The notes beneath the pieces were generated by a model that saw only the letters and a list, made by a program, of their open reading frames with translations, did not search any database and was not told the origin of the DNA. 9,805 nucleotides of DNA. Source: Halanaerobiaceae bacterium. Lineage in GTDB: Bacteria > Bacillota > Halanaerobiia > Halanaerobiales > Halarsenatibacteraceae. Numbering within the stretch: the stretch's first letter is position 1; the number at the start of each line of letters is the position of its first letter. Of this stretch, positions 1-6,364 are shown piece after piece. Both the position numbers and the translations under genes were made by a program. Location of the stretch: the NCBI GenBank assembly GCA_003554685.1, contig PWHA01000188.1:1-9805 (forward strand), written 5' to 3'.

Positions 1-60
1 CTGAAAACTTATGTGTTCTGTCTCTGAAAATTTAAAATTAATTTATGGCTTGAGTTTTTG

Positions 61-210
61 TTACCTTGAAAAATAGCAGGTAAATTTTTCATATCCTGTT
101 GTGGCCCAAAGAGGGGCATGCGGATTTACCCCTTAAAAATATGAAGGGTTAATTTCATCTATTGTTGTGCTCCGAAGGGGCATGGAGGTTACCATGAAAA
201 ATGGCTTTCG
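61..210 (+). repeat. Two-hairpin tandem repeat, array A (3 units)
   Basis: Three head-to-tail units start at 61, 126 and 189, about 63-65 bp each; the third fades after about 20 bp. Each starts TTACC and units 1-2 contain TGTTGTG and GGGGCATG. Hairpin 1 pairs TTACCT (61-66) with AGGTAA (78-83) in unit 1, TTACCCCTT (126-134) with AAGGGTTAA (144-152, one mismatch) in unit 2, and CCAT with ATGG in unit 3. Hairpin 2 pairs TGTGCTCC with GGGGCATG around a GAA loop at 166-184 in unit 2; unit 1 forms a similar stem at 100-120 with one G-G mismatch. The same family recurs at 8639-8824. The sequence shows the repeats and the pairing; transcription and function are unknown. The array ends about 50 bp before the rnhB start. 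Confidence 0.75.
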
Positions 211-258
211 ATAAACTGGAAAATTGCTTTTGAAAAATAAGAAAAAGGAGTGGAGAAG

Positions 259-1389
259 GTGAGCGGGGGCAGAAAAGATAAAGATAATAGAGAAGATAGA
301 GTTCATAATAATATGGACCATGATGATTATCACAATAATGATCAAGCAGAACACTATGATCATCATAATAATGATGAAGCAGAACACGAAGCAGAACACA
401 ATGATCATCATAATAATTGTGATACGGATCATAATAATGGTCATAATGATTATTCCAGTGATAATGATGTTAATATAAAAGAAAATAATAAATTTAAAAG
501 CCACAATAATAAACATAAAAATAAATATAAACACATAGATAAAAATAAAGATGATAATAAAAATAAAGATGATAATAATGAAATAGACAAACAAAAATAC
601 ACGGAGATATCTGGCGAAAGAATTGCGGACATGACAATCAAGGAGCTGAAACAGTATTTTTCACTGAAGCAGCCTGATGCAGAAGTTATTAAGCTGCTGA
701 AGGAGGATTCCCGCAAAGGTGTGCAGCAGCTTGCCAAGCGCCTTAAAAAGAAGCAGCAGCGTCAGGATAAGCTCCGTCAGGACTGGCAGCAGCGGGAAGC
801 CTACTGTGATAAGCTCCGCAACCAGGGCTATAATTTGATCTGTGGTCTGGATGAAGCAGGCAGGGGTCCTCTGGCCGGACCGGTGGCAGCGGGAGCAGTG
901 GTTCTTCCGGCAGACTGCTATCTTCCCGGACTGGATGATTCCAAGAAGCTGTCAGCTGCTAAACGGGAGGAACTGGCAGCCTGGATTCAGGAGATTGCTC
1001 TGGGCTGGGAGGTTGTCCTGATCAGCAGTTCCCGGATTGATGAAATCAATATTCTTCAGGCTACCTGTCAGGCCATGGAAACCGCTCTGAAAAGATTGAA
1101 GCTGGAACCTCATTATCTGCTGCTTGATGGTGAGTTGGAGCTTTCAACCTCCATTCCCCAGGAAAAGGTTATCGACGGAGATGCCAGAATCAACGCTATT
1201 GCTGCTGCCTCAATTCTCGCTAAGGTCACCCGGGATACCCTGATGGAGGAGTATCATCAGCAGTACCCTCAGTATAATTTTGCCAGCAACAAGGGCTACG
1301 GTACAGCAGAACATATAGCTGCTCTGGAGAAATACGGACCTTCTCCGATTCACCGGCATTCTTTTGCTGTGGTAGCCAAAAATGCCTAA
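259..1389 (+). CDS. rnhB: Ribonuclease HII with low-complexity N-terminal extension
   Basis: RNase HII cuts the RNA strand of RNA-DNA hybrids and starts removal of single ribonucleotides from DNA in the cytoplasm. The GTG at 259 is chosen because GGAG (247-250) lies 8 nt upstream; the in-frame GTG at 250 has no site. The product is 376 aa. Residues 125 to the end match the Firmicute family: a helical N-terminal domain (MTIKELKQYFS onward), the DEAGRGPLAGP motif at 198-208 with catalytic D198 and E199, further likely metal-binding carboxylates D290 and D308, the AKVTRD motif near 326, and NKGYGT with the junction-reading tyrosine Y347. Residues 1-124 are absent from ordinary RnhB (about 255 aa). 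They are rich in His, Asn, Asp and Lys and encoded by visibly AT-rich repeats. An ATG at 631 would give a normal 252-aa enzyme but has no convincing ribosome site, so the long form is preferred. Function is near certain; the true start is less so. Confidence 0.93.
   Translation: MSGGRKDKDNREDRVHNNMDHDDYHNNDQAEHYDHHNNDEAEHEAEHNDHHNNCDTDHNNGHNDYSSDNDVNIKENNKFKSHNNKHKNKYKHIDKNKDDNKNKDDNNEIDKQKYTEISGERIADMTIKELKQYFSLKQPDAEVIKLLKEDSRKGVQQLAKRLKKKQQRQDKLRQDWQQREAYCDKLRNQGYNLICGLDEAGRGPLAGPVAAGAVVLPADCYLPGLDDSKKLSAAKREELAAWIQEIALGWEVVLISSSRIDEINILQATCQAMETALKRLKLEPHYLLLDGELELSTSIPQEKVIDGDARINAIAAASILAKVTRDTLMEEYHQQYPQYNFASNKGYGTAEHIAALEKYGPSPIHRHSFAVVAKNA
331..600 (+). repeat. In-frame triplet and short tandem repeats in the rnhB extension
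   Basis: This stretch is dominated by AAT, GAT, CAT and AAA codons. From 331 to 420 a degenerate unit encodes HNND(Q/E)AEH(Y/N)DH-like segments, with GAAGCAGAACAC-type blocks repeated. At 541-558 and 559-576 an 18-bp unit, AAAAATAAAGATGATAAT, is perfectly duplicated and encodes KNKDDN twice. All periods are multiples of three, so expansion or contraction would change length without breaking the frame. No stop occurs in the rnhB frame across the region. Confidence 0.8.
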
Positions 1390-1465
1390 ATATAACCGGG
1401 AATATAAGTACCCTGAATACAAGTACTCTGAATACAAATATCCTGGACACAGCATCCTGAATTAG
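1382..1465 (+). other. 15-bp tandem repeat; possible 27-aa Tyr-rich peptide ORF
   Basis: From 1400 a 15-bp unit repeats about four times: GAATATAAGTACCCT, GAATACAAGTACTCT, GAATACAAATATCCT, then a decayed copy. In the frame of an ATG at 1382, which overlaps the rnhB stop region, it reads as EYKYP, EYKYS, EYKYP inside a 27-aa ORF ending at TAG 1463-1465. Substitutions between copies are mostly at third codon positions and keep E-Y-K-Y. There is no clear ribosome binding site before 1382, so translation would depend on coupling to rnhB. The repeat is certain. The peptide is speculative, and a non-coding repeat is the simpler reading. Confidence 0.3.
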
Positions 1466-1482
1466 CTGGAGGTCTGATAATT

Positions 1483-1947
1483 GTGCGAGCAAAAGTCATA
1501 ACCCGGGGAGCCATGATCACCGGGCTTTATATTGTCATAACCTACATTTTAGCACCGGTCAGTTTTGGACCGCTGCAGTTTCGGCTGGCCGAAGCCCTGA
1601 CAGTACTGCCAATTCTCTATCCCGAAGCGGTACCGGCCCTCTTTCTGGGAGTCATGCTGGCCAACATCATTGGCGGGCTGGGAATGGTTGACATCATCGG
1701 TGGCAGCCTGATAACCCTGCTGGCAGCTGCGGTCACCTACAAATTTCGCTTTAGTTTTATTGCCTATTCAAGCCCCATAGTATTTAACGGAGTGCTGGTC
1801 AGCCTCTATCTTTCCGTGCTTTTCGAGATTCCCTACTGGATTACCGCCCTGCAGATAACTGTCAGTCAGGCCGTTGTGGTTCTGCTCTTTGGCTATCCCC
1901 TGATCAAATTTCTCCGGGCCCGGAAAGATAAAAGCAAGTACCTATAA
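1483..1947 (+). CDS. queT: QueT family queuosine-precursor ECF transporter S component
   Basis: This is a small integral membrane protein predicted to bind a queuosine precursor (preQ0/preQ1 class) and work with a shared ECF energy-coupling module encoded elsewhere. The start is GTG at 1483, with GGAGGT at 1468-1473 nine bases upstream. The 154-aa product is hydrophobic, with about five or six membrane segments. It carries the family signatures SFGPLQFRLAEALTVLP (27-43) and NIIGGLGMVDIIGGSL (61-76), and ends in a short basic tail (LRARKDKSKYL). The length fits the family. It lies 93 bp after rnhB and could be co-transcribed with it. No queuosine biosynthesis gene is visible nearby and no preQ1 riboswitch-like leader was recognised. 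Family assignment rests on recognised motifs; substrate specificity is inferred from the family. Confidence 0.88.
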   Translation: MRAKVITRGAMITGLYIVITYILAPVSFGPLQFRLAEALTVLPILYPEAVPALFLGVMLANIIGGLGMVDIIGGSLITLLAAAVTYKFRFSFIAYSSPIVFNGVLVSLYLSVLFEIPYWITALQITVSQAVVVLLFGYPLIKFLRARKDKSKYL

Positions 1948-2003
1948 TAAATAACAGCAGCTATAGCAACTAACAAAAGAATTCAGAGGTTTCAAGGCTG
2001 TCA

Positions 2004-2087
2004 CAGCGAGCAGGAGCAGAAAATTATTTTTTAAACACCTCAGCGGGCAGGGATTATAAAACGCTACAGCGGGCAGGGATTTAAAAA
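2004..2087. repeat. 26-bp tandem repeat, two good copies and one degenerate
   Basis: CAGCGGGCAGGGATT starts at 2041 and again at 2067, each followed by an A-rich tail. A looser copy, CAGCGAGCAGGAGCAGAAAA, starts at 2004. The GC-rich core with an AT-rich tail differs from the repeats that follow. No function can be assigned. Confidence 0.65.
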
Positions 2088-2167
2088 GTATCGGAGAATA
2101 ATATAGTAATTGCAATGTAATATTTAAAGTATCGGAGAATAATATAGTAATTGCAATGTAATTATTT
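2085..2167. repeat. 41-bp near-perfect tandem duplication
   Basis: A unit beginning AAAGTATCGGAGAATAATAT occupies 2085-2125 and recurs at 2126-2167. The only visible difference is one extra T near the end of the second copy. Such near identity implies a recent duplication or active homogenisation. Confidence 0.85.
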
Positions 2168-2274
2168 AATGTGTTAAATTGCGAATTAAATATGCATAAA
2201 ATGTGTTAAATTGCGAATTAAATATGCATATAATTCGAATTAAATATGCATACAATGCGAATTAAATATGCTTA
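2168..2274. repeat. Four iteron-like repeats GCGAATTAAATATGCATA
   Basis: The 18-bp core occurs at 2181, 2213, 2235 (TCGAATTAAATATGCATA) and 2257 (ending CTTA). The first two copies lie in a longer 32-bp unit beginning AATGTGTTAAATT. Copy spacings are 32, 22 and 22 bp, close to whole helical turns, so all four would face the same side of the DNA. They lie just before the dehydratase gene and overlap a candidate -10 element. They may be operator-like binding sites, or simply a tandem repeat. Confidence 0.7.
2206..2234 (+). promoter_or_regulatory. Candidate sigma-A promoter for the PLP-enzyme genes
   Basis: A perfect TATAAT lies at 2229-2234. A weak -35 (TTAAAT, 2206-2211, 3 of 6 matches) sits 17 bp upstream. 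Transcription would begin about 2241 and leave roughly an 85-nt leader before the ATG at 2325. The region is very AT-rich, so a chance match is possible. Iteron copy 2 overlaps the -10, and copies 3 and 4 would lie at or just after the transcription start. Confidence 0.3.
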
Positions 2275-2324
2275 TTGTGCTTAAATGGTTCTCAAATGCG
2301 ATTGGATTACGAGGAGCTGAAATA

Positions 2325-3338
2325 ATGATCGATTTTTCCGATATTCAGGCAGCTCAAAGGCGAATTCAAGGATTTATCTATCAGACACCTCTGGAAGAAC
2401 TGCGTTTCTGGCCCGGGGAAAAAAATGCCCGGACCGAGACCGAGAGCTTAAGAGATAACCCGGTGGATCAGCGCCCACGCCCAGGAAACTATTATCTGAA
2501 ACTGGAATCCCAGCAGAAAACCCGGAGTTTTAAAGTTCGGGGAGCCTTCAGCAAATTAACCTCTCTCTCGGATCGGGAAAAAAAGACCGGGGTGCTGGCA
2601 GTTTCCTCCGGGAACCATGGGGCAGCGGTCAGTTATGCTGCCAGCCTGCTTGAAATTCCGGCAATCGTGGTTGTACCGGAGCCAACACCTCAGTCCAAGA
2701 TAAAACTGATAAGGCACTATGGAGCCGAAGTCAGAGTTATCGGCAGGGATTATAATGAAGCCCACCGCCGTGCTCATCAAATTCAGGAAGAGGAAGAGCT
2801 GGTTTTTGTCGATCCCTGTTCCGATCCCGAGGTTATTGCTGGCCAGGGAACCATCGGACTGGAGATAATGGATCAGAATCCCGGCATTCAAACCATCCTG
2901 GTGCCGGTGGGCGGAGGAGGGCTCATCCCCGGAATCAGCGTGGCTGCCAAAAGCATTCGCCCTGATGTGCAGGTTATTGGCTTTCAGACCGAAGCCTGCC
3001 CTGCCATGATTCGGGCCCTGGCTGAAGACAAATTTTATGAGGAATACCCGATCGAAGATAGTATCTGCGATGCTCTGCTCGGTGGAGTTGGCAGAATTCC
3101 CTTTGAAATGGCCCCGGAATGGCTGGACGAAGTGCTGCCCGTCAGCGAGGAAAATATCAGGAAAGCCCTGCTGCATCTGATCGCAGAAGAGAAGATAATG
3201 GCTGAACCCTCTGCAGTGCTGGGGCTGGCCGGAGCAGGACAAACAATAATAAAGGGAGAAACAGCAATAGTTATATCAGGGGGAAATATTGATGGCAGTC
3301 TCCTGCGGAAACTGTTTCTTGAGGAGGATATAAATTAA
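2325..3338 (+). CDS. PLP-dependent threonine/serine dehydratase family protein
   Basis: This is a fold-type II PLP enzyme expected to deaminate a beta-hydroxy amino acid such as threonine or serine to a 2-oxo acid and ammonia. The ATG at 2325 follows GAGGAG (2311-2316) and gives 337 aa. An in-frame ATG at 2268 lies inside an iteron repeat and has no ribosome site, so it is rejected. Visible motifs: SFKVRGAF (68-75) with PLP lysine K70, SSGNHGAA (94-101), the PLP phosphate loop GGGGL (196-200), and SGGN (318-321). There is no C-terminal ACT regulatory domain, so it resembles the catabolic TdcB-like form rather than IlvA. Residues about 30-56 form a charged, proline-containing segment roughly 18 residues longer than usual between TPL and YLKLE. 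Serine racemase or a hydroxyectoine-type dehydratase are alternatives. Its stop overlaps the next start. Confidence 0.87.
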   Translation: MIDFSDIQAAQRRIQGFIYQTPLEELRFWPGEKNARTETESLRDNPVDQRPRPGNYYLKLESQQKTRSFKVRGAFSKLTSLSDREKKTGVLAVSSGNHGAAVSYAASLLEIPAIVVVPEPTPQSKIKLIRHYGAEVRVIGRDYNEAHRRAHQIQEEEELVFVDPCSDPEVIAGQGTIGLEIMDQNPGIQTILVPVGGGGLIPGISVAAKSIRPDVQVIGFQTEACPAMIRALAEDKFYEEYPIEDSICDALLGGVGRIPFEMAPEWLDEVLPVSEENIRKALLHLIAEEKIMAEPSAVLGLAGAGQTIIKGETAIVISGGNIDGSLLRKLFLEEDIN

Positions 3339-4462
3339 TGGAAATATCCAGGTTTGGGGTAGAGGAGTGGATGAACGCCTATGAAATGGATGCTAAGTAT
3401 AATACCGGTGAGACCTGTGTGGAATCCTTAACCCTCAAAGAGCTTCTCAAACTGGTAGGTGAATCCGACGGCCTGATGGATATGATTAAAACAATGAAAC
3501 TGGATTACGGCTATATCAGAGGCTCGGAGGCTTTCCGTAATGAAGCAGCCAACCTCTATCAGAATATGGGACCGGAAAATATTCTGGCCACCCATGGGGG
3601 CAGTGGTGCTAACTTTTTGGCGTTCTATACTCTGGTAAATCCCGGCGAGAAGGTAGTTTCGGTTCAGCCGACCTATCAGCAGTTATATTCAATTCCTGAG
3701 TCCTTTCAGGCCGAAGTGAAAATTCTTGAACTTAAATACGAAGATAATTTTCTGCCCGATTTAAACCGGCTGGAGGAGCTGCTCGATGACGATACCCGGC
3801 TTATCTGTCTCAATAACCCCAACAATCCCACCGGCGCCCTGATCAAGCGGCCAATGCTGGAAGAGATAGTAGAACTGGCCCGGCGCCAGGGAGCCTATCT
3901 GCTCTGCGATGAAGTATACCACGGTCTCTTTCATGATCCGGAGGAAAGAGTTCCCTCGGTTGCTGATCTTTATGAGAAGGGAATCAGTGTTGGCAGCATG
4001 TCTAAAGTTTTTTCCCTGGCCGGTCTCCGGATGGGCTGGATTGCAGCTGCCCAGGAAATAATTGAAGAATGCCAGCGCCGCAGGGATTACACTATAATTA
4101 GCTGCGGTAAGATTGATGATTTCCTGGCTGCGCTGGCCCTGCAGAACAGAGACAAGATCCGGGAACGCAATTTTCCCCGGGTGGTGGAGCAGCTGGAAAT
4201 TCTTGATAACTGGGTGGCAAAGGAGCCGGCGATTGATTATGTCAAACCTGAGGCCGGATCGGTAGCCTTTCTTAAATATGATCTCGATATTTCTTCCCGG
4301 GAATTCTGCCGCCGGATGATCGAGGAACGGGGAGTTCTCCTGGTACCGGGCAGCTGCTTTGAGAAGGAAGGTTTCTTCCGGCTGGCCTTTGCCGGAAACC
4401 GCTCCGAGCTGGAAAAGGGCTTGAAGGAGATCAGCTGCTTTATCAGGAACTTTGATAACTAG
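3338..4462 (+). CDS. Class I/II aminotransferase, VioD (capreomycidine synthase)-like
   Basis: This is a fold-type I PLP enzyme of 374 aa. Its ATG overlaps the preceding TAA (TAATG), with GAGGAGG 10 nt upstream, so it is probably translationally coupled to the dehydratase. Visible motifs: NNPNNPTGA (159-167), DEVY (191-194), SMSKVFSLAGLRMGW with PLP lysine K223, and FRLAFAGN with R348 in the place of the substrate-carboxylate arginine. The N-terminus (FGVEEWMNAYE) and the block THGGSGANFLAFY (85-97) resemble proteins annotated as capreomycidine synthase-like aminotransferases, a recollection that could not be checked here. No viomycin-type biosynthesis genes are present, so the real reaction may be transamination of an amino acid supplied or consumed by the neighbouring enzymes. 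Class assignment is strong; substrate is unknown. Confidence 0.85.
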   Translation: MEISRFGVEEWMNAYEMDAKYNTGETCVESLTLKELLKLVGESDGLMDMIKTMKLDYGYIRGSEAFRNEAANLYQNMGPENILATHGGSGANFLAFYTLVNPGEKVVSVQPTYQQLYSIPESFQAEVKILELKYEDNFLPDLNRLEELLDDDTRLICLNNPNNPTGALIKRPMLEEIVELARRQGAYLLCDEVYHGLFHDPEERVPSVADLYEKGISVGSMSKVFSLAGLRMGWIAAAQEIIEECQRRRDYTIISCGKIDDFLAALALQNRDKIRERNFPRVVEQLEILDNWVAKEPAIDYVKPEAGSVAFLKYDLDISSREFCRRMIEERGVLLVPGSCFEKEGFFRLAFAGNRSELEKGLKEISCFIRNFDN

Positions 4463-4524
4463 AGTTCGGCTTGTTTGATAAATAAAGTTTGGCCTGCCAA
4501 GCAAATTTTAATTAAAAATCTCAC

Positions 4525-4591
4525 TTCATAAATCAAGATAAATCAAGATTCATAAATCAAGATAAATCAAGATTCATAAAAACTCAAGAGG
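4525..4591. repeat. 24-bp perfect tandem duplication before the class V aminotransferase
   Basis: A 24-bp unit beginning TTCATAAATCAAGA occupies 4525-4548 and is repeated exactly at 4549-4572. A partial third copy (TTCATAAAAACTCAAGAGG) ends at 4591. Each unit itself contains ATAAATCAAGA twice. The decayed third copy supplies the AGAGGA ribosome binding site of the next gene. Confidence 0.85.
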
Positions 4592-4602
4592 AATGATTCC
4601 AT

Positions 4603-6312
4603 ATGGATCAGGAACTATTTTCTCCTGTTTTACTTCAGGAAATCAGAAGCAAATTTCACTATGTTAAGAATAGCCTGTATGGCGGGGAAAGACTTTTTCT
4701 GGATTCGGTATCAGGAGCACTAAGGCTGAAGAAAATGACCGATAGGGCCGGCGCTGAGATAAAATCCTATGCCCAGAAAAGCAGGATTGATCCCGCTTCC
4801 CGGCATTTTGCTGCTGTGAAAGAGAGGTTTAAGAAGGATGCCAGGCTCTTCTTTGGAGCTGACTCGGGACATATCATACCGGCAATGAGCGGCACCCACA
4901 CCGTTTATAGATGTATAAATGCAGTCTGCTCGGCCTATAAAGATGCAGGTAAAAATATAGTAACCAGCAACCTGGAGCATCCTGCGGTTTTTGAATCCAC
5001 CCATCAGTTTGCCGAAAAGTATAATCTGGAAAGGCGGATTGCTGATTTCGACAGGAAGAAAGGGGTTGTTCCTGTTGAAAATGTCCTGAACCTCATCGAT
5101 AAAGATACCTGCCTGCTGGCTTTAATTCATGGCTCCAACATTACCGGTGGTGTCAATGATGTCGGAGAAATAGTCCGGGAGGCCCGGGCCATAAATCCCG
5201 GGATCTATGTTGTGGTCGATGGAGTTCAGTATGCTCCTCATCGCCTGATAGATGTTGAGGAACTGGATGTTGATGCCTATATCATCAGCGGCTATAAAAT
5301 ATACTGTAAAAAGGGCAGCGGGATTGGCTACATAAGCGAGAGATTCGATGAACTGCCTCACTGGCAGATGCGAGAAAGGCCTGCGGGTGAATGGGCCATC
5401 GGGGCAGAGGATGAATCCACCTATGCCGGGTTTTCTGCTGTGATTAGCTATTTGAAATGGCTGGGGGGGCAACTTATCGCCATTGATGGTGATAAACCCG
5501 GAACTGAAAAGAAAAGCAGTTTTAATAAGAAAAATTTTAATGATAAAAATGAGAAAGGCAGTTCAAAGGCGAGAAGTAGATTTTATAAAAAAACAATGGT
5601 TAGAAGTAGATTTTATGAAAAAAATAATTTTTTTGAGAGTGATAGTTTTAACGGGAGCGAGAGGATTCATGATAAAAGCAGCTCCGGTGAGAGGGACAAT
5701 TTTGATGAGAGAAGAAAAATTGAATTAGCCATGGAGAAAATAAGCTCCCACACTAAAGGACTTATGAAATTGGCTCTGGATGGTTTTGAGGGATATCAAG
5801 GGTCTGGCAATATAGAGGAAGCCGGCGATTCAAAAGAAACTGGAGAAACTGGCAGATCAGGAGCCCAGGGAAATTATTGTGAAGATAAATCGGGTGATTC
5901 TGGTAAATTAAAAAATGCCGGTATCAGAGGCCTGAGGCAGATGAAGAATGTAGACATCCTGGGTCTGCAAAACTGCCCAGGGAAAAGGCAGCCTGCTGAG
6001 CCGGTTTACAGCCATCAGGACAGACCGGATCACAAAAGTGAGGGCCAGAATGATGGTCAGCATGATGACCTGGACCTGGAGGGCAGAACCGGGCTGATAG
6101 CTTTCAGGATTAAGGGTAAAAATTCCAATGAGCTGGCCAAAAAATATTATAAGGAAGCCGGCATCAGCTTGAGCACCCGGGAGAGAAATATTTACGGAAG
6201 ACATGTGCTGGAAGTGCTGGGTGTTGATGACCTGATAAGGCTATCGGTATGTCATTATAATTCACCGGAGGAAATCAAAAGCTTTCTTCAGGCAACCGAA
6301 AAATTTCAATAA
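4603..6312 (+). CDS. Class V aminotransferase / cysteine desulfurase-like, with low-complexity inserts
   Basis: This is a fold-type I PLP enzyme of the class V group. The start is ATG 4603 with AGAGGA (4587-4592) ten bases upstream; the product is 569 aa, against roughly 380-430 aa for relatives. Conserved parts: SGTHTVYR (96-103, cofactor loop), EHPAVF (125-130), VVVDGVQYAPH (203-213) with D206, and SGYKIYCKKGSGIGY (229-243) with PLP lysine K232. The C-terminal domain spans about 495-569, including LSVCHYNSPEEI. Extra Ser/Lys/Asn/Glu/Gly-rich, highly charged segments occupy about 296-372, 399-440 and 458-494. Between them lie core-like helices (IELAMEKISSHTKGLMKLAL, 373-392) and the segment QMKNVDILGLQ (446-456). 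The inserts look like surface-loop expansions, not known domains. The reaction is unknown; the typical desulfurase catalytic cysteine loop is not evident. It follows the preceding gene by 140 bp. Confidence 0.8.
   Translation: MDQELFSPVLLQEIRSKFHYVKNSLYGGERLFLDSVSGALRLKKMTDRAGAEIKSYAQKSRIDPASRHFAAVKERFKKDARLFFGADSGHIIPAMSGTHTVYRCINAVCSAYKDAGKNIVTSNLEHPAVFESTHQFAEKYNLERRIADFDRKKGVVPVENVLNLIDKDTCLLALIHGSNITGGVNDVGEIVREARAINPGIYVVVDGVQYAPHRLIDVEELDVDAYIISGYKIYCKKGSGIGYISERFDELPHWQMRERPAGEWAIGAEDESTYAGFSAVISYLKWLGGQLIAIDGDKPGTEKKSSFNKKNFNDKNEKGSSKARSRFYKKTMVRSRFYEKNNFFESDSFNGSERIHDKSSSGERDNFDERRKIELAMEKISSHTKGLMKLALDGFEGYQGSGNIEEAGDSKETGETGRSGAQGNYCEDKSGDSGKLKNAGIRGLRQMKNVDILGLQNCPGKRQPAEPVYSHQDRPDHKSEGQNDGQHDDLDLEGRTGLIAFRIKGKNSNELAKKYYKEAGISLSTRERNIYGRHVLEVLGVDDLIRLSVCHYNSPEEIKSFLQATEKFQ
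5572..5624 (+). repeat. 30-bp in-frame repeat inside the class V gene insert
   Basis: AGAAGTAGATTTTATAAAAA starts at 5572 and recurs with one change at 5602, a spacing of 30 bp. It encodes RSRFYKK and RSRFYEK. This supports growth of the first insert by tandem duplication that kept the frame. A run of seven G (5463-5469) lies just before the insert, and A-rich and T7 runs follow at about 5616-5634. Confidence 0.7.
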
Positions 6313-6364
6313 AAATAAATTCAGCACAAGTAAATTTAACACAGAAGAAGAGGAGGATTTTTTT

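Larger units (their letters stand above)
1948..2324. other. Repeat-packed intergenic gap, queT to dehydratase
   Basis: This 377-bp gap holds three unrelated tandem repeat families back to back, listed separately (about 2004-2087, 2085-2167 and 2168-2274). It also holds a candidate promoter and the ribosome binding site of the next gene (GAGGAG at 2311-2316). No plausible coding region and no clear terminator for queT is visible. Confidence 0.7.

Noticed and set aside
61..210. CRISPR array
   Set aside because: The units diverge throughout with no constant repeat and unique spacer pattern, they number only three, and no cas gene is nearby.
133..594. Minus-strand 153-aa hydrophobic ORF opposite rnhB
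   Set aside because: It is the reverse reading of AAT/GAT/CAT triplets, giving Ile/Met/Phe runs with no ribosome site; the + strand frame leads directly into conserved RNase HII.
1390..1482. preQ1 riboswitch before queT
   Set aside because: The leader is the 15-bp repeat plus a ribosome site. No stem-loop with the A-rich preQ1 tail pattern could be found.
2268..2324. Upstream ATG start for the dehydratase
   Set aside because: It falls inside the fourth iteron copy and lacks a ribosome binding site, while ATG 2325 has GAGGAG well placed and begins the conserved protein.
4486..4510. Terminator after the VioD-like gene
   Set aside because: TTGGC-CT-GCCAA is symmetric but leaves a two-base loop and is followed by AAATTTTAATT, not a T run; too weak to call.
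5483..5728. Alternative-frame + strand ORF inside the class V gene
   Set aside because: It lies in the low-complexity insert, where chance open frames are expected, and has no ribosome site; the main frame resumes conserved class V sequence afterwards.
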